A DNA stretch of 64,000 nt from assembly GCA_028285755.1 (NCBI GenBank), contig JANQOQ010000008.1, forward strand, positions 1,147,399 to 1,211,398, read 5' to 3'. The notes beneath the pieces are model-generated. The model searched no databases. It saw nothing but the letters and a program-made list of their open reading frames with translations, and was not told where the DNA came from. This document shows positions 8,033 to 17,139 of the stretch, piece by piece (the stretch's first letter is position 1; every line of letters starts with the position of its first letter). The translations under genes were made by a program, and so were the position numbers. The DNA comes from Puniceicoccaceae bacterium. GTDB lineage: Bacteria; Verrucomicrobiota; Verrucomicrobiia; Opitutales; JAFGAQ01.

Positions 8033-10291
8033 ATGATCGTTCACATGATAGGCGTGGCTCAATTGAGGCCCTTGGGTGCTTGGAATCTTGCTGCAGGCAT
8101 GGATGAGGCCATGGCCACGATTCGATCTGCCGTTGAGCGTTGCGAGGAATATCCCGAGTTTCAGTTCAGCCTTGCCAATACATGGCCTTTGCAAGTGGTC
8201 GAAAAGCACGACCCTTCACTGATGAAGCGTATCAAAAAGCTCGTAAAGAAAAAGCAATGGTACTTCGTTGGGCCATGGGTGAATGAAATCCACCCGGACA
8301 ACTCGAGTAACCGCTTATGGAATAAAAACCTCACTCTCGGACATCAGTATGCCAGTAAGCAGTTTGGCGTAAGTTCGAATACCGCAGTGCATTTTGAAAG
8401 CGATTCTTTTTCAACGGTGTTTCGCGACCAACTCATTGATCAGGGAATTCGCAATTTTGTGTACAAGGGAAAATTACCAGCCAATCTTGGCACTCGCTCT
8501 TGCTTATACCGATGGATGCAGGATAACGGTGAATACCTTTTGGCTTATTGTGCTTATCCCCATTATCGCACCCGTAGTTTCGATCTTTACGGGCAGATTA
8601 TGGAAGCCGTAGAGTCTGGGAATCTTCAACTGGGCCATGCACTCTGCTTTTACGGGGTTGGCAATCATGGTGGCGGGCCTACCAAGCAAAATATCGAATA
8701 TATACTCGAAAACCAGAATGCTTATGAGGGTGTGGAATTGAGGTTCAGCAACCCGGACGCTTTTTTTGGTGAGGCACAGCTTATGGCCGATGCTTTTCCG
8801 GAGCATGATTCTGCCATCGAAGGCTCCGGTATCGGTCACTTCTCGATCGGAAGGGCAATCAGAAAGCAACAGCAGGATGCAGAAATGGCATTGGAGGTTA
8901 CTGAGCATTTATATGACCGCTATAAGAAGCATTTGATCCATAAAACCGGGGAGCGACAGTTTAGTGAGCATTGGAACCGTTTATTGTTAGGTGCAAGTAC
9001 ATCGGCGATGGGGGGCAAAATCACATATCAGGCTATGCAAACGGTAAGCGAAATCCAAAAGCGGGTGATCTCCGAAACGGAGGATTGGATGTATAAGTTA
9101 AGCCGGGATTGGGCGCGCAGTGAACTCGAACCGACCAATCACCAACAGATCGTGCTGTTAAATCCATATGATTATGACTGGGAGGGGTGGGTAGAATGGA
9201 AACCGAACCTCGATGGTGATAATTGGGGTAAACGACAGCTTCTGGACGAAACCGACAGCCCGGTTGATTATCAGCTTGTGGAAACCTACCATTCCGATGG
9301 TGCCCAGGTGACCCTGCTTTTTAAACTAAAAATTCCTGCTGGGAGTTATCGTTTGTGGATTCTACGCGAGTTTGGTACCCTCAATGATCAACTGGGCGAA
9401 GTAAAAAAACCGGATGAAAGCGCCCTGAAGGTTAATAAGACGCAGATTTCAAATGACTTGTATCGGTTGCGCGTATCTCCAAGGTCCATTACCCGCATTT
9501 GCAGTGCTCAATCGGAAGATCAGGATGATGGTAACTGGTTGGGGCGTTTAGGGATAACCTTCAGCCTGAAAGATGATAATACCGGGCTGGAATCCAAAGA
9601 TCGTGTCGATTTTGATCTCCCACTGGCCGGAGGTATAGAAAGCGAAGGTTGGACTATTGAAGAACAGGGAACCCACCGCATGGGTTTAAGTAATGGGGGA
9701 ATATTGGGCGGCTCCCGCTATCAATGGCGCTTGCAAATGTATGCCGGCGATCCCCGCATCTTCATTGAATTGGGGATATGGTTTCAGGAGCAGGAGCGTC
9801 TTCTGCAGATGAATTTTCAGTTTGCGGATAAATTCACAAGCTGGGTGGATTCCCATAGCAGTCATTACGTGAATGAAATGACGAGCGCTGCTGAATGCGC
9901 ATTCCGTGGCTGGATCATGGGGCGTAATCAGGATCGGCAGTTTGGAGTGTTCAGTGAGGATGTGTTTTCGGCAAGTTTTACGGAAAATGAGTTGAGTTTA
10001 ACTTTGCTAAGAAGTGCCGCCATTCCTGAGCCCTATAATGCCTCAATGTTCCAGTTTACCGATCAGGGCTACCATTTATTCCGGATTCAATTGTTGCCGG
10101 ATTGTAAAGTACGGCCTGAGGATTTACCGCAATATTGGTTGAATCCCAGCGCTCAACCCATCGTATGGGATCGCTATGAGGGTATGAATCGCCCCGCGTG
10201 GGAAAATGCCACTCCCCCACACTTGCAGGAAGCCAATGAGAAACGCGCACTCGCCGACGGACTGATGCAACACCTAAAGCCGGATGCATAA
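8033..10291 (+). CDS. GH38 alpha-mannosidase-like protein with altered metal site
   Basis: A 752-residue protein with a family 38 glycoside hydrolase layout: catalytic domain (about 1-250), three-helix alpha-mannosidase middle domain (about 265-350, GHFSIGRAIRKQQQDAEM), and C-terminal beta domains. GH38 enzymes hold a Zn or Ca ion with an H-x-D motif near the N-terminus, an Asp nucleophile, and a distant His. Here the N-terminal motif reads AQLRPLGAWN where relatives have AHLDPVWLW, so Q10 and R12 replace the His and Asp. The nucleophile position (ESDSFS, D124) and the HGGGPT His (H212) remain. It has no signal peptide. It may use another metal arrangement, be inactive, or bind sugar only. 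Six bases separate it from coaE. Confidence 0.82.
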   Translation: MIVHMIGVAQLRPLGAWNLAAGMDEAMATIRSAVERCEEYPEFQFSLANTWPLQVVEKHDPSLMKRIKKLVKKKQWYFVGPWVNEIHPDNSSNRLWNKNLTLGHQYASKQFGVSSNTAVHFESDSFSTVFRDQLIDQGIRNFVYKGKLPANLGTRSCLYRWMQDNGEYLLAYCAYPHYRTRSFDLYGQIMEAVESGNLQLGHALCFYGVGNHGGGPTKQNIEYILENQNAYEGVELRFSNPDAFFGEAQLMADAFPEHDSAIEGSGIGHFSIGRAIRKQQQDAEMALEVTEHLYDRYKKHLIHKTGERQFSEHWNRLLLGASTSAMGGKITYQAMQTVSEIQKRVISETEDWMYKLSRDWARSELEPTNHQQIVLLNPYDYDWEGWVEWKPNLDGDNWGKRQLLDETDSPVDYQLVETYHSDGAQVTLLFKLKIPAGSYRLWILREFGTLNDQLGEVKKPDESALKVNKTQISNDLYRLRVSPRSITRICSAQSEDQDDGNWLGRLGITFSLKDDNTGLESKDRVDFDLPLAGGIESEGWTIEEQGTHRMGLSNGGILGGSRYQWRLQMYAGDPRIFIELGIWFQEQERLLQMNFQFADKFTSWVDSHSSHYVNEMTSAAECAFRGWIMGRNQDRQFGVFSEDVFSASFTENELSLTLLRSAAIPEPYNASMFQFTDQGYHLFRIQLLPDCKVRPEDLPQYWLNPSAQPIVWDRYEGMNRPAWENATPPHLQEANEKRALADGLMQHLKPDA

Positions 10292-10297
10292 ACGCGT

Positions 10298-10879
10298 ATG
10301 AAGATCGGTCTCACAGGAGGCATAGGCACGGGTAAGTCTACGGCTTTGGGTTTCTTTAACAAACATGGCTGCTGCACGCTTTCAACGGATCAGATTGTGC
10401 ATGAACTTTACACTAAGGATCAGGATGTAATGGCTGAATTATGCGATGCATTTGGAAGTGCCGCAGTGGCTGACGGGCGGGTGGACCGCGTCTACCTGGC
10501 GAGCAGAGTATTTAATGATCCAGAGGCGCGTAAGCAGCTGGAATCGATCGTCCACCCCCGGGTAAGGGAACGCTGGATGGCATTTGTACAAAGTGAAGGG
10601 AACGGTATCCGCGTAGTTGAAATCCCGCTGCTCTTTGAAAAAAAACTTGAAAAACACTTCGATTATACTGTTATGGTATACAGCGAACCAAGTGTTAGAG
10701 TTCAGCGATTAAAGAAGAGAAATATGGATAAACGAGCGATTGAAGCTCGTATGCGCACCCAACTTAATCAGGATCAAGCGGTCAAACTTTCCAACTTTGT
10801 AATCCACAATAATGGTTCTCTTGATTTTCTGGAAAAGCAGGTTGTGCATTGTATGGATCTCCTCAAAGCCAAACTCTAA
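10298..10879 (+). CDS. coaE: Dephospho-CoA kinase
   Basis: A 193-residue P-loop kinase for the last step of coenzyme A synthesis, ATP-dependent phosphorylation of the 3'-hydroxyl of dephospho-CoA. The P-loop GGIGTGKST spans residues 7-15. The family motifs STDQIVHELY (substrate-binding Asp), IVHPRVRERW and VVEIPLLFEK follow in order, and the lid region RMRTQLNQDQAVKL is present. The length is normal. It lies just after the GH38-like gene and 62 bases before rho. Coupling of CoA synthesis with rho is probably chromosomal order rather than shared function. Confidence 0.97.
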   Translation: MKIGLTGGIGTGKSTALGFFNKHGCCTLSTDQIVHELYTKDQDVMAELCDAFGSAAVADGRVDRVYLASRVFNDPEARKQLESIVHPRVRERWMAFVQSEGNGIRVVEIPLLFEKKLEKHFDYTVMVYSEPSVRVQRLKKRNMDKRAIEARMRTQLNQDQAVKLSNFVIHNNGSLDFLEKQVVHCMDLLKAKL

Positions 10880-10941
10880 ATCCAATAAAACCTACCTTTC
10901 CTATTTTAGCATTTTAGAGATATTCCATTTCGCATTCCCTT

Positions 10942-12762
10942 ATGAGTGAAGAAGATAAAGTAAATGAAACTTTAGAGAAATCTGCGGACGCTGCAGAAAA
11001 TAAAAAACCCGAACCTGCAATAGGTCCGATTGAGCTTCCAGCTAAGGAGGAAGCTAAACCAACGAATCAAAAGCAGTTGTTATTTAGCTCAGATAATGAG
11101 GATGAAAAATCCAGCGATAACCCGGCACAAGAGGCTCCTGAACCTGAGGATGGCAAAGATTCTGAGGATGCCAAGGGAAGCCAGCCGGAGTCAGGGGCTG
11201 AAGAATCTGCAAAACCCCAAAACCGCAAGCGTACGAATCCCAACAACAATAAGAACAACCGCCCTCAGCAGAAAAACCAGCAGGGTGGGCAGCTTTCCAA
11301 TCGCAAGAAGAAGCAGATGGAATGGAAAGCAAAGCAGGCTAAGAAACAAAACCGTAAAGACCGTTTTAAAGTAGATGGCCTCAATGCTGAGGTGGATGAA
11401 GCTCTGGAGCTTGGAAACCTAGCGGATTTTGAATCGTTAAAAACCCTTGAGGGTATCACGAATTACCTGAGTGAACTGGAGATTCCCCAATCAGACGGGA
11501 TATTGAACTTTAATGAAGTTTATACGCTACCCCTAGAAGAGATTCGCGAACAGGCGAATGCTACCGATCAGGATGTGCCATCAGCTGCGAATCGCATTCA
11601 ATTATTTGAGGCCATTCTGAGGGATGCCCATCAGAAAGGCAAAACGATCGAGAACACCGGGGTTTTGGAGATCCTTTCAGATGGAAACGGATTGCTGACC
11701 TACTCTTCAGACAGTTACCGGCTGAAGGCGATGTGTGCTTTTGTACCGGCAGTATTCATTAAGCAGTATGGGCTACAACGCGGCCACGAAATCAAGGCCC
11801 GGGTTATCCCTGCTATCGAAGAGGCGAAATGTCCGTTGGCTGTAGAAATACTCGCGGTGCAGTCGATGACCATCGAAGAGATCAATAAGGTCGTACCGTT
11901 CACTGAGCAGATTCCTTACTATCCACTGGAGCGTATCTTCCTGGAGTCCGATAAGCAGGAGAAAGAGAACATGATATCCATGCGTGTGGTCGACCTGATC
12001 TCACCGATAGGCTTCGGGCAACGTGGATTAATCGTAGCTCCACCGCGCACAGGTAAAACGATTTTGATGCAGGGTATCGCCAACTCCATCCAGAATAATT
12101 ATCCCGATGCTCATCTGATTATCCTGCTGGTGGATGAACGCCCTGAGGAGGTGACCGATTTTAAACGCCGGGTAAGCGGAGAGGTCATCAGCTCTACATT
12201 TGATGAGTCTGCCGAAAGTCATGTGCACGCTGCTGAGATGGTAATCGAGAAGTCGCGCCGCATGGTGGAAGTCGGCAGGGATGTGATCATACTGTTGGAT
12301 TCAATTACCCGTCTGGCACGTGCTTATAACACCGTCATGCCCAATAGCGGTAAGATTTTATCCGGGGGGGTGGAAGCTAACGCACTGCAAAAGCCGAAAC
12401 GCTTCTTTGGTTCCGCGCGAAACATTGAAGGCGGAGGCAGCTTAACCATTATCGGCACTGCGCTTGTCGAAACCGGCAGTAAGATGGATGAGGTGATCTT
12501 TGAAGAGTTTAAAGGCACGGGGAACATGGAGCTGCACCTTGATCGTGCACTTGTGGATAAGCGGATATTCCCGGCACTCAGCATGGATAAGAGCGGCACC
12601 CGTAAGGAAGAGCTGCTCTATCACCCGGATGAGCTGTTGAAAATATATTCCCTGCGTCGTGCAATGAAGGGCGTACCCTCAACGGATGCCATGGAGATGC
12701 TGATCAACCGGGTCAAAAAATCCAAGAGCAACGCAGAATTCCTGATGAACGTAAATCGTTAA
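10942..12762 (+). CDS. rho: Transcription termination factor Rho with long disordered N-terminus
   Basis: A 606-residue Rho helicase, the hexameric RNA-dependent ATPase that ends transcription. The first 150 or so residues are a low-complexity polar extension. An acidic half rich in Glu, Asp, Ser and Pro is followed by a basic, Asn/Gln-rich half ([12 protein letters not shown] and QQKNQQGGQ) and a lysine/arginine-rich segment. After it come the RNA-binding CSD region ([18 protein letters not shown]) and the ATPase core with P-loop APPRTGKT (366-373), Walker [17 protein letters not shown], and Q- and R-loops ([20 protein letters not shown]). E. coli Rho is about 420 residues, so the extension is about 190. 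Similar insertions occur in Bacteroidota and other phyla, and may bind RNA or drive condensates. Confidence 0.98.
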   Translation: MSEEDKVNETLEKSADAAENKKPEPAIGPIELPAKEEAKPTNQKQLLFSSDNEDEKSSDNPAQEAPEPEDGKDSEDAKGSQPESGAEESAKPQNRKRTNPNNNKNNRPQQKNQQGGQLSNRKKKQMEWKAKQAKKQNRKDRFKVDGLNAEVDEALELGNLADFESLKTLEGITNYLSELEIPQSDGILNFNEVYTLPLEEIREQANATDQDVPSAANRIQLFEAILRDAHQKGKTIENTGVLEILSDGNGLLTYSSDSYRLKAMCAFVPAVFIKQYGLQRGHEIKARVIPAIEEAKCPLAVEILAVQSMTIEEINKVVPFTEQIPYYPLERIFLESDKQEKENMISMRVVDLISPIGFGQRGLIVAPPRTGKTILMQGIANSIQNNYPDAHLIILLVDERPEEVTDFKRRVSGEVISSTFDESAESHVHAAEMVIEKSRRMVEVGRDVIILLDSITRLARAYNTVMPNSGKILSGGVEANALQKPKRFFGSARNIEGGGSLTIIGTALVETGSKMDEVIFEEFKGTGNMELHLDRALVDKRIFPALSMDKSGTRKEELLYHPDELLKIYSLRRAMKGVPSTDAMEMLINRVKKSKSNAEFLMNVNR

Positions 12763-12848
12763 TCCTTAAAATTTGTTAATCGCTTTGATTTCAGCTCAAT
12801 CAAAACCCTGGCCGACCGAATAAGCAAATAATCCCAATACGATCTATT

Positions 12849-13907
12849 ATGAGCTATCAGATGTATGAGCTTCTCGAATTGATGGTTGAGGAAAGTGCCT
12901 CGGACCTTCATTTACATGTGGGCCAGCCTCCCAGCTTCCGCATTGACGGTACCATAACCCCGGTAGACGGCCCCGAGCTAACACCGGACGATACCGAAGG
13001 GCTCATGGAAGCGATCGCCTCCGACTCCCACCAGCAGAAGGTGAAGACCATCGGGGGGGTGGATTTTGGGTTTAGCTATCAGGATAAGGCGCGTTTTCGC
13101 GTGAATATCTATAAGGCGAAGGGTGCATATGAAATGGTGCTTCGTCAGATATCGAACAGTCTGTTGAGTCTAGAAAAAATTGGTCTGCCCGATAAGGTGA
13201 AGGAGATGCTGATGCGTCCGCGCGGGCTGATACTGGTTACCGGGCCGACCGGCTCCGGTAAATCCACGACGCTGGCTTCCATGATCGACTGGATCAATAC
13301 GAACCGCAATGGTCATGTCATCACAATTGAAGATCCCATCGAGTTTTACCACTCACATAAACGCTGTGTGGTTTCCCAGCGTGAAATCGGCAATGACGTG
13401 GGCACCTTTCAGGATGCGATACGTTCCGCCTTGCGCCAGGATCCGGATGTGTTGCTCGTGGGTGAAATGCGGGATCTCGAAACCATTGAAGCGGCCATCA
13501 CCGCAGCGGAAACAGGTCACCTGGTATTTGCAACCCTGCACACAACCGGTGCTGCTCGCACCATTGATCGTATTGTGGATGCATTCCCCATGGGGGCAAA
13601 GGATCAGATCCGCACCCAAATAGCATCCTCAATCATTGCTGTGATTTCGCAATCACTCTGTAAGAAGACCGGGGGAGGGCGTGTTGCTGCCTTTGAGATT
13701 ATGGTTACTACCAACTCTATAGCGCAGTTGATTCGCGAAAATAAGACTTACCGCATCAATTCGGATATTCAAACCGGTTCAAAATTCGGTATGATTACCT
13801 TGGATTCGCACCTTTTAAGCCTTTACAATCAGGGGCTCATCAGCGCGACGGAAGCCATTATCAAGGCTCAGTATCCTCAGGAAATGAAGGAGAATGTGAA
13901 TATTTAG
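12849..13907 (+). CDS. pilT: Type IV pilus retraction ATPase PilT
   Basis: A 352-residue secretion-superfamily ATPase that powers retraction of type IV pili at the inner membrane. The N-terminal PAS-like domain ([19 protein letters not shown]) is followed by the RecA-like domain with Walker [10 protein letters not shown] (132-140), the Asp-box ([10 protein letters not shown]), Walker B ([11 protein letters not shown]) and the His-box ([10 protein letters not shown]). [20 protein letters not shown] is typical of PilT rather than PilB, which is longer and has a zinc site. No pilin, PilB, PilC or PilM-Q genes are in the window, so its partners are elsewhere. It follows rho by 86 bases. Confidence 0.96.
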   Translation: MSYQMYELLELMVEESASDLHLHVGQPPSFRIDGTITPVDGPELTPDDTEGLMEAIASDSHQQKVKTIGGVDFGFSYQDKARFRVNIYKAKGAYEMVLRQISNSLLSLEKIGLPDKVKEMLMRPRGLILVTGPTGSGKSTTLASMIDWINTNRNGHVITIEDPIEFYHSHKRCVVSQREIGNDVGTFQDAIRSALRQDPDVLLVGEMRDLETIEAAITAAETGHLVFATLHTTGAARTIDRIVDAFPMGAKDQIRTQIASSIIAVISQSLCKKTGGGRVAAFEIMVTTNSIAQLIRENKTYRINSDIQTGSKFGMITLDSHLLSLYNQGLISATEAIIKAQYPQEMKENVNI

Positions 13908-14088
13908 AATCCGCTGACGTCTAAATAGACTATACAATAATAGTAGTAATACGCTTGCAGGCGACAGACTTAAGGTTTTGACCAATAGGTCGATAAATCA
14001 CTATTGATTGTCATACAGAAATAGTTAACCTTCACTCTAATAAGCTGTAGAATGCAGACTGATCAGCGTTAAAGAATTCAACCAGATA

Positions 14089-14598
14089 ATGACGGAAGAA
14101 AAACCAGATTTCGTGGTTTGTATAGAAAACGACGATGTCATTGTTCGCATCAATGGTAAAGCGACGTATATGAATTGCTCACCCATTAATGATTTCTTTG
14201 AGCGTATCTTAATGGAGGGTCATAACCATTTCGAGATCGATTTTGCAAATTGTCTCGGCATGGATAGTACTTTTTTGGGGGTATTGGCAGGCGTCGCATC
14301 CAAGACCATGCGTAATGATCCTCAGGGAGATGTGGTATTTGCCAATTTAAGTCCGCAAAATAAGCAACTGATCCGTGGCCTGGGGTTACATCATCTGCCG
14401 ACAGTTAAAATCGAGGATAATATCGACTACGGCTGTAGCGATGAATCATCTGCGGTCGAGATCAACGGTATACATGTGGATAAAGAAGCCAATCATGAGA
14501 TGATTTTAGAGGCACACGAGAGGCTCATGGAGTTAAATCGTGCCAATGAACGTCGGTTTCAGGATGTCGTAAAATATCTCCGGCGCGACGTCGATTGA
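14089..14598 (+). CDS. STAS domain protein (anti-sigma-factor antagonist-like)
   Basis: A 169-residue protein whose first 110 residues form a STAS domain. The characteristic strand-helix IDFANCLGMDSTFLGVLAG includes the conserved Asp-Ser (D59, S60), where partner-switching kinases phosphorylate SpoIIAA-like proteins. The C-terminal 60 residues are a charged helix (EANHEMILEAHERLMELN) that could mediate an interaction. It probably takes part in a partner-switch pathway with an anti-sigma factor or phosphatase, but none is nearby. It is 180 bases after pilT, and the XerC/D gene starts 19 bases after its stop, so those two may be co-transcribed. Confidence 0.85.
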   Translation: MTEEKPDFVVCIENDDVIVRINGKATYMNCSPINDFFERILMEGHNHFEIDFANCLGMDSTFLGVLAGVASKTMRNDPQGDVVFANLSPQNKQLIRGLGLHHLPTVKIEDNIDYGCSDESSAVEINGIHVDKEANHEMILEAHERLMELNRANERRFQDVVKYLRRDVD

Positions 14599-14617
14599 GT
14601 GAGGATCAATAGCAATC

Positions 14618-15532
14618 GTGGTAAATGCAACAGACGATTGGGTAGCGGCATTTAGCAATTATATTGCGCTTGAAAAGCGATATTCGCCCCACACTCAGAG
14701 AAACTACGAAGCGGCAACGCAGCAATTTATCGAATGGGCGAGTGATAGGTTGGGCGATTCCTTTCAATGGTCGGCCCTAGATGGCAGGCTCATGCGTAGT
14801 TATGTCGTGTTTTTGCAGGGAAGTGTATCCCGAAGAACCTTGGCGAATCACATGTCTGCGCTTAAATCGTTCTTTAGATATTTGCTCAAACAGGGGCAGG
14901 TAGAGTCGAATCCATGTCAAGGCCTGAGTTTGCCTAAAATTGATAAAAAACTGCCCGTCTATCTGACCCTGGAACAAATGAAACAACTTCTGGAGGCTCC
15001 TCTACAAACGGCTCGCGATAACCCGGAAAAAGCACTCCAGGCGTGGAGGGATCGCGCGATTATGGAGGTCTTTTATGGAGGAGGTCTGCGGATCAGCGAA
15101 GTGGTTGGACTGAATTGGCAGGATGTGGACTTGCACAATGGAGTCGCCCGCGTATTCGGAAAAGGACGTAAGGAGCGAATATGTCCTCTGGGAAAACTGT
15201 GCATTGAAGTGCTTCGGCAGTATCGGCACCTTTTAAGTCAGAATGGATATACGGGGGATGCTGTTTTTACATCCAATCAGGGCCGCATATCAGTGCGTTC
15301 AGTCCAGCTGATGCTCAAAAAATATCTGGAAATCGCAGGCCTGCCAATGGATATCACCCCACACAAACTGAGGCATTCCTATGCTACCCATTTGCTGGAT
15401 AAGGGTGCGGATATTCGGGTTGTGCAGGAGCTCCTGGGGCACGTAAGTCTCTCCACGACCCAAGTCTACACGCACGTGAGCATGGATCGTTTGCGGAAAG
15501 CCCATCAACAGGCCCACCCCCGAGCCGAATAA
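14618..15532 (+). CDS. Tyrosine recombinase XerC/XerD
   Basis: A 304-residue site-specific recombinase that resolves chromosome dimers at dif during division. The N-terminal SAM-like domain (residues 5-95) and catalytic domain are complete. The catalytic set is present: R158 (GGGLRISE), K182 (GKGRKER), H249 and R252 (PHKLRHSYATHLL), H275 (LLGH) and Y284 (TQVYTHV). The length and motifs are those of housekeeping Xer proteins, not phage integrases, and no element borders are visible around it. XerC and XerD cannot be told apart here. The start is GTG at 14618, with GAGG about 13 bases upstream. It follows the STAS gene closely. Confidence 0.94.
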   Translation: MVNATDDWVAAFSNYIALEKRYSPHTQRNYEAATQQFIEWASDRLGDSFQWSALDGRLMRSYVVFLQGSVSRRTLANHMSALKSFFRYLLKQGQVESNPCQGLSLPKIDKKLPVYLTLEQMKQLLEAPLQTARDNPEKALQAWRDRAIMEVFYGGGLRISEVVGLNWQDVDLHNGVARVFGKGRKERICPLGKLCIEVLRQYRHLLSQNGYTGDAVFTSNQGRISVRSVQLMLKKYLEIAGLPMDITPHKLRHSYATHLLDKGADIRVVQELLGHVSLSTTQVYTHVSMDRLRKAHQQAHPRAE

Positions 15533-15558
15533 CCTCACCCCTTTATGCCCCTACTTCC

Positions 15559-17139
15559 ATGAGTCACTTTATTGAATTTCGCGTATGGAAGTTTTGTTTG
15601 CTGATAGTTGGGGTGGCCATACTATTGGCGTTGAGAATACCGGTGCTTTGGCAATCGGGTGAATTTGTGGCAGAGGATAGCTGGGTATTTTTTACAGACG
15701 CCTGGAATTACCCTGCTTCCGAATCCATCCTAAAACCCTATGCCGGGTATTTCCATCTGCTTCCACGCATCCTTGCTGAGGGTTTTTCTGTATTCCCGGT
15801 TCTCTACCAACCCTATTTATATGCGGGCTTTGCACTTTTTATAAACGCAATAATTTTATCACTTATTTACCTGCCACCATTTCGCAAACTGATCGATTCG
15901 GATGGGCTGCGTTTACTTTTGGTAGTTGTATTAGCATTCAGCCCGCACATCGAGAATATGGGGCTTTTACTCGGACTTCATTGGTATTTGGCGTATGCAT
16001 TTGTGCTGACCCTTATGTTGGATGTTCCGCAAATTCGCAATCGGCAAGTGCTTTGGTGGGGGTGGTGTAGCTTATGTGTGTGGTCATCTCCATCAACTTA
16101 CCTGTTGTTACCATGGATAGTATTCAAGTGGTTTAGAGCGAATAACCTGTGGCATCGTTTGTTCTGGGTTTGGGTGGGCCTGAATATTCTAGTGGTGGCT
16201 GCGATGGGGGTAATTATGCGTATCGGATTGCCCAGTCGTACGGCTGATTTTACATGGATCGAGCTGGTTACAGCCGCTGAACGTCTGATAATGAGGGGCT
16301 GGCTGGGTAGTGGTATGCTGGGGTATAAAAGTTCGGTGTTCCTGGCGAATAATTACCCCGTGATTCTCACGATCATACTTATTATGCTGCTGGTCGCTTT
16401 AAGCATCTTGTTTTGGAACATTCGCAGACAAAAGGTAACCCCCTGTGTTGTCTATTTGATTATATTCGCATTCGGCATGCTGCTTATGAGCTTTGCCCGT
16501 ACGCTCTATATATCCGATTGGGCGAGCGATTCTTTTCCGAAGCATATCCGCTACCTTACCGCTCCTACACTACTACTCTATGTCGCTGTATTTTCGGCTG
16601 TGGTTTCCTCCTCGAAGCTGGGAAAGCAAACCTGGCTCGTTTTGGCAGGAATCATTCTGGCGTTGAATATTATCGTATCGACTTCGGCGGATTCACATTG
16701 GGCCCGAAAACCCGAGCATTTCAAATTTCGTGACTATATAACCACCATACAGAATTTTGAAGATTCAAAGCGTGCATCATCACAACCTGCCAGCCTATAC
16801 ATCCCGGCAGATATACCGTATTGGGGCGCTGTGCTTAAGATCAATGGCGGCCTGTTTGTTCCCCCTGAAGCGAACCTACTGGAGTATTTGGATGCGAAGG
16901 AGATCGCTGAAAACCAGTATCAATCGTGGATGGGTGATTTTGAGCTGCTTGGCATTCATGGACATATTGACCACAAAGTGCTTGGACCACTCACATTTCA
17001 GGGCGTGGAAGGAGGGCGGATATTCTTTCGGGATGAATCGGATGCGTCCTTGTTAACAAGCCCGTTGTTATATCCTCATTTTTGGAAAATTCAAGGAACT
17101 GACTGGCAGATAGTGAGGGTCAGCTCAGATCCAGAATAG
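15559..17139 (+). CDS. Polytopic membrane protein, possibly GT-C glycosyltransferase-like
   Basis: A 526-residue integral membrane protein with about 10-11 hydrophobic segments between residues 10 and 385, then a 140-residue soluble C-terminal domain. An early periplasmic loop has EFVAEDSWVFFTDAWN; an acidic pair after the first helix is typical of GT-C enzymes that use lipid-linked sugars, but I see no firm family signature. The C-terminal domain (PASLYIPADIPYWGAVLKIN) would be extracytoplasmic. It begins 26 bases after xerC/D. Its last 20 bases overlap the convergent dgt gene on the other strand. A role in cell-surface glycan assembly is a guess from topology. Confidence 0.8.
   Translation: MSHFIEFRVWKFCLLIVGVAILLALRIPVLWQSGEFVAEDSWVFFTDAWNYPASESILKPYAGYFHLLPRILAEGFSVFPVLYQPYLYAGFALFINAIILSLIYLPPFRKLIDSDGLRLLLVVVLAFSPHIENMGLLLGLHWYLAYAFVLTLMLDVPQIRNRQVLWWGWCSLCVWSSPSTYLLLPWIVFKWFRANNLWHRLFWVWVGLNILVVAAMGVIMRIGLPSRTADFTWIELVTAAERLIMRGWLGSGMLGYKSSVFLANNYPVILTIILIMLLVALSILFWNIRRQKVTPCVVYLIIFAFGMLLMSFARTLYISDWASDSFPKHIRYLTAPTLLLYVAVFSAVVSSSKLGKQTWLVLAGIILALNIIVSTSADSHWARKPEHFKFRDYITTIQNFEDSKRASSQPASLYIPADIPYWGAVLKINGGLFVPPEANLLEYLDAKEIAENQYQSWMGDFELLGIHGHIDHKVLGPLTFQGVEGGRIFFRDESDASLLTSPLLYPHFWKIQGTDWQIVRVSSDPE

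Noticed and set aside
12784-12804. TTTGATT/AATCAAA inverted repeat between rho and pilT as a terminator
   Set aside because: The stem is short and AT-rich, with no T-run after it.
13978-14007. TTGACC - 18 bases - TATTGA as a promoter of the STAS gene
   Set aside because: Too weak a match to claim without transcript data.
14618-15532. XerC/D-type recombinase as a mobile-element integrase
   Set aside because: Length and motifs are those of the housekeeping Xer protein, and no element ends or cargo are around it.
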